From Candidatus Rokuibacteriota bacterium (lineage in GTDB: Bacteria; Methylomirabilota; Methylomirabilia; Rokubacteriales; CSP1-6), in contig JACORX010000461.1 in the NCBI GenBank assembly GCA_016179165.1, positions 1 through 14,951 of the forward strand: a DNA stretch of 14,951 nucleotides, in the 5' to 3' direction. Both the position numbers and the translations under genes were made by a program. Positions within the stretch are counted from its first letter, which is position 1; every line of letters begins with the position of its first letter. Below, in pieces: positions 13,675 to 14,951 of this stretch. A model generated the notes under the pieces. That model searched no databases. It saw only the letters and a program-made list of their open reading frames with translations, and had not been told where the DNA came from.

Positions 13675-14951
13675 ATGTGGCTGACCCTCGCGGCCATGCG
13701 GAACGCCATCGCCGTGCTGATGGCGTCGCTGGCCATCGTGCTGCTCGGCGCGACGTCCCTCAACCGGATGCCCATCGATCTCTTCCCCAACATCAACTTC
13801 CCCCAGATCCAGATCGGCACCGTCTACAAGGGCGCCAGCGCCCAGGACATCGAGCGGAGCGTCACCTATCCCCTCGAGAAGGCGGCCTCGGCCGTCGCCA
13901 ACGTCAAGCACGTCGAGTCCCGCTCGCGCCAGGGCTTCTCGCTCGTGATCGTGCAGTTCGTCTGGGGCACCGACATCGACGCGGCCTTGACCGAGGTGGT
14001 CCAGCGGATCAATCAGATCATCAACACCCTGCCCCCCGGCGTCCAGCAGCCCTTCATCGTCAAGTCGGACCTGTCGAACATCCCGGTCTGCGTCGTAACG
14101 GTCTCGGGCGGAGGCCTCGACGAGCGCGCCCTGTATGACCTGGCCTACAACACGATCGAGCCCCAGTTCGAGCGCCTGCCGGGCGTGGCCTCGGCGAACG
14201 TGGACGGCGGCAAGATCCGCCAGATCACCATCAACCTCGACCGTGACCGGCTCTACTCGAAGGGCCTCTCGGTCAACGAGGTCACGAGGGCCGTCAACGA
14301 CGCCAACTTCCTCCTGCCCTCGGGCGACGTCAAGGTCGGCAGCTTCGACTACAACGTCTTCACCAACAATCAGTTCTCCGTGGTCGAGCCCATGGAGGAC
14401 ATCATCGTCCGCCGGACCGGGACGACGCCGATCCGGCTCCGCGACGTGGGACGGGTCGAGGACTCGGCGGAAACGCAGGTCTCCATCGTGCGCGTCAACG
14501 GCGAGCGGTCGGTGTACCTGCGGATCAACAAGCAGCCGGGTGCCAACACGGTCGAGGTCGTGGATGCCGTCAAGGCGACCGTGCCGAAGCTCTTCGGCGT
14601 TCCCCCGGGCGTCAACGTCAACCTCAGCTTCGACCAGTCGACCTACATCCGGCAGTCGATCCAGAGCCTGTGGCACGAGGCGGCCGTCGGCTCGATCCTG
14701 GCCTTCCTCGTCATCCTGGTCTTCCTGCGCTCCTTCGTCTCGACCATCATCATCTCGATCGCCATCCCGCTGTCGCTCCTGCTGACCATGATCGCGATGT
14801 ATTTCCTCGGCCAGACCCTCAACATCTTCACCCTCGGCGGGCTCGCGCTCGCCGTCGGCCGCCTCGTGGACGACTCCATCGTGGAGCTCGAGAACATCAA
14901 CCGTCACCACGACATGCCGGGCACGCCCCGGCGCAAGGCCGTGCTCGACGC
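13675..14951 (+). CDS. RND efflux transporter, AcrB/MdtB-like (partial, C-terminus beyond right edge)
   Basis: A proton-driven inner-membrane pump of the hydrophobe/amphiphile efflux (HAE1) family. The window holds the first 425 codons of about 1030. TM1 is at about residues 10-30, followed by the conserved start of the porter domain, MPIDLFPNINFPQIQI. The first porter loop contains GVQQPFIVKSDLSNIPVCVV and GVASANVDGG. TM2-TM4 start at about residue 335 with a long hydrophobic run, and TM4 carries RLVDDSIVELENI with Asp399-Asp400, the proton-relay pair (Asp407/Asp408 in E. coli AcrB). The family-typical GAS, YPLEKA and QRINQIINTLPPGV are also present. The ATG lies three bases after the adaptor stop, so translation is probably coupled. 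No outer-membrane factor is in the window; it may follow the pump or lie elsewhere. The drug or metabolite exported is unknown. Confidence 0.95.
   Translation, partial: MWLTLAAMRNAIAVLMASLAIVLLGATSLNRMPIDLFPNINFPQIQIGTVYKGASAQDIERSVTYPLEKAASAVANVKHVESRSRQGFSLVIVQFVWGTDIDAALTEVVQRINQIINTLPPGVQQPFIVKSDLSNIPVCVVTVSGGGLDERALYDLAYNTIEPQFERLPGVASANVDGGKIRQITINLDRDRLYSKGLSVNEVTRAVNDANFLLPSGDVKVGSFDYNVFTNNQFSVVEPMEDIIVRRTGTTPIRLRDVGRVEDSAETQVSIVRVNGERSVYLRINKQPGANTVEVVDAVKATVPKLFGVPPGVNVNLSFDQSTYIRQSIQSLWHEAAVGSILAFLVILVFLRSFVSTIIISIAIPLSLLLTMIAMYFLGQTLNIFTLGGLALAVGRLVDDSIVELENINRHHDMPGTPRRKAVLD

Noticed and set aside
12280..14910. Long minus-strand open frame (876 codons) opposite the efflux genes
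   Set aside because: It mirrors the codon-position GC bias of the adaptor and RND genes, is rich in Asp, His, Arg and Gly, and has no domain. The plus-strand genes explain the DNA.

Overview
The window is GC-rich, gene-dense bacterial DNA with no rRNA, tRNA or CRISPR array. Gene content (class II B12-dependent ribonucleotide reductase, soluble c-type cytochrome, adaptor plus RND efflux pump) and base composition suggest a Gram-negative soil or sediment bacterium, possibly assembled from a metagenome. Candidatus Rokubacteria/Methylomirabilota-like or deltaproteobacterial lineages are plausible, but the sequence alone does not settle this.

Layout. Positions 1-5306 form a minus-strand block. 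Read in transcription order it holds a small periplasmic cytochrome c (5306-4890), a large cytoplasmic GAF-GAF hybrid histidine kinase (4808-2457), a broken Ppx/GppA remnant (2445-2278), a small multi-spanning membrane protein (2269-1793), an HNH endonuclease (1741-1211) and uvrB (from 1205, running off the left edge). A strong sigma70-type promoter sits directly before the HNH gene. The divergent gap 5307-5518 contains degenerate 19-bp tandem repeats. From 5519 to 6865 the plus strand encodes a ferredoxin-NADP reductase-like FAD protein cut in two by an in-frame TGA. It meets a convergent minus-strand group at a shared CTAG: class II ribonucleotide reductase nrdJ with a 410-residue intein (12258-8731), a 98-residue unknown protein (8708-8412) and an NCS2/AzgA-like permease (8409-6862). 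From 12367 to the right edge the plus strand carries an efflux adaptor and the N-terminal part of an RND pump, behind a good sigma70-type promoter.

Working together. The nrdJ-98 aa-permease group is tightly spaced and may join nucleobase import to deoxyribonucleotide synthesis. HNH plus uvrB form a DNA-processing/repair pair. The adaptor and RND gene are a classic efflux operon. The most unusual points are the nrdJ intein, which ends in Gln instead of Asn and interrupts the protein exactly before the catalytic cysteine; the hybrid kinase, whose H-box has Asn where the phosphoacceptor His belongs; and the reductase split by a TGA followed immediately by a hairpin and a second start with its own ribosome binding site.
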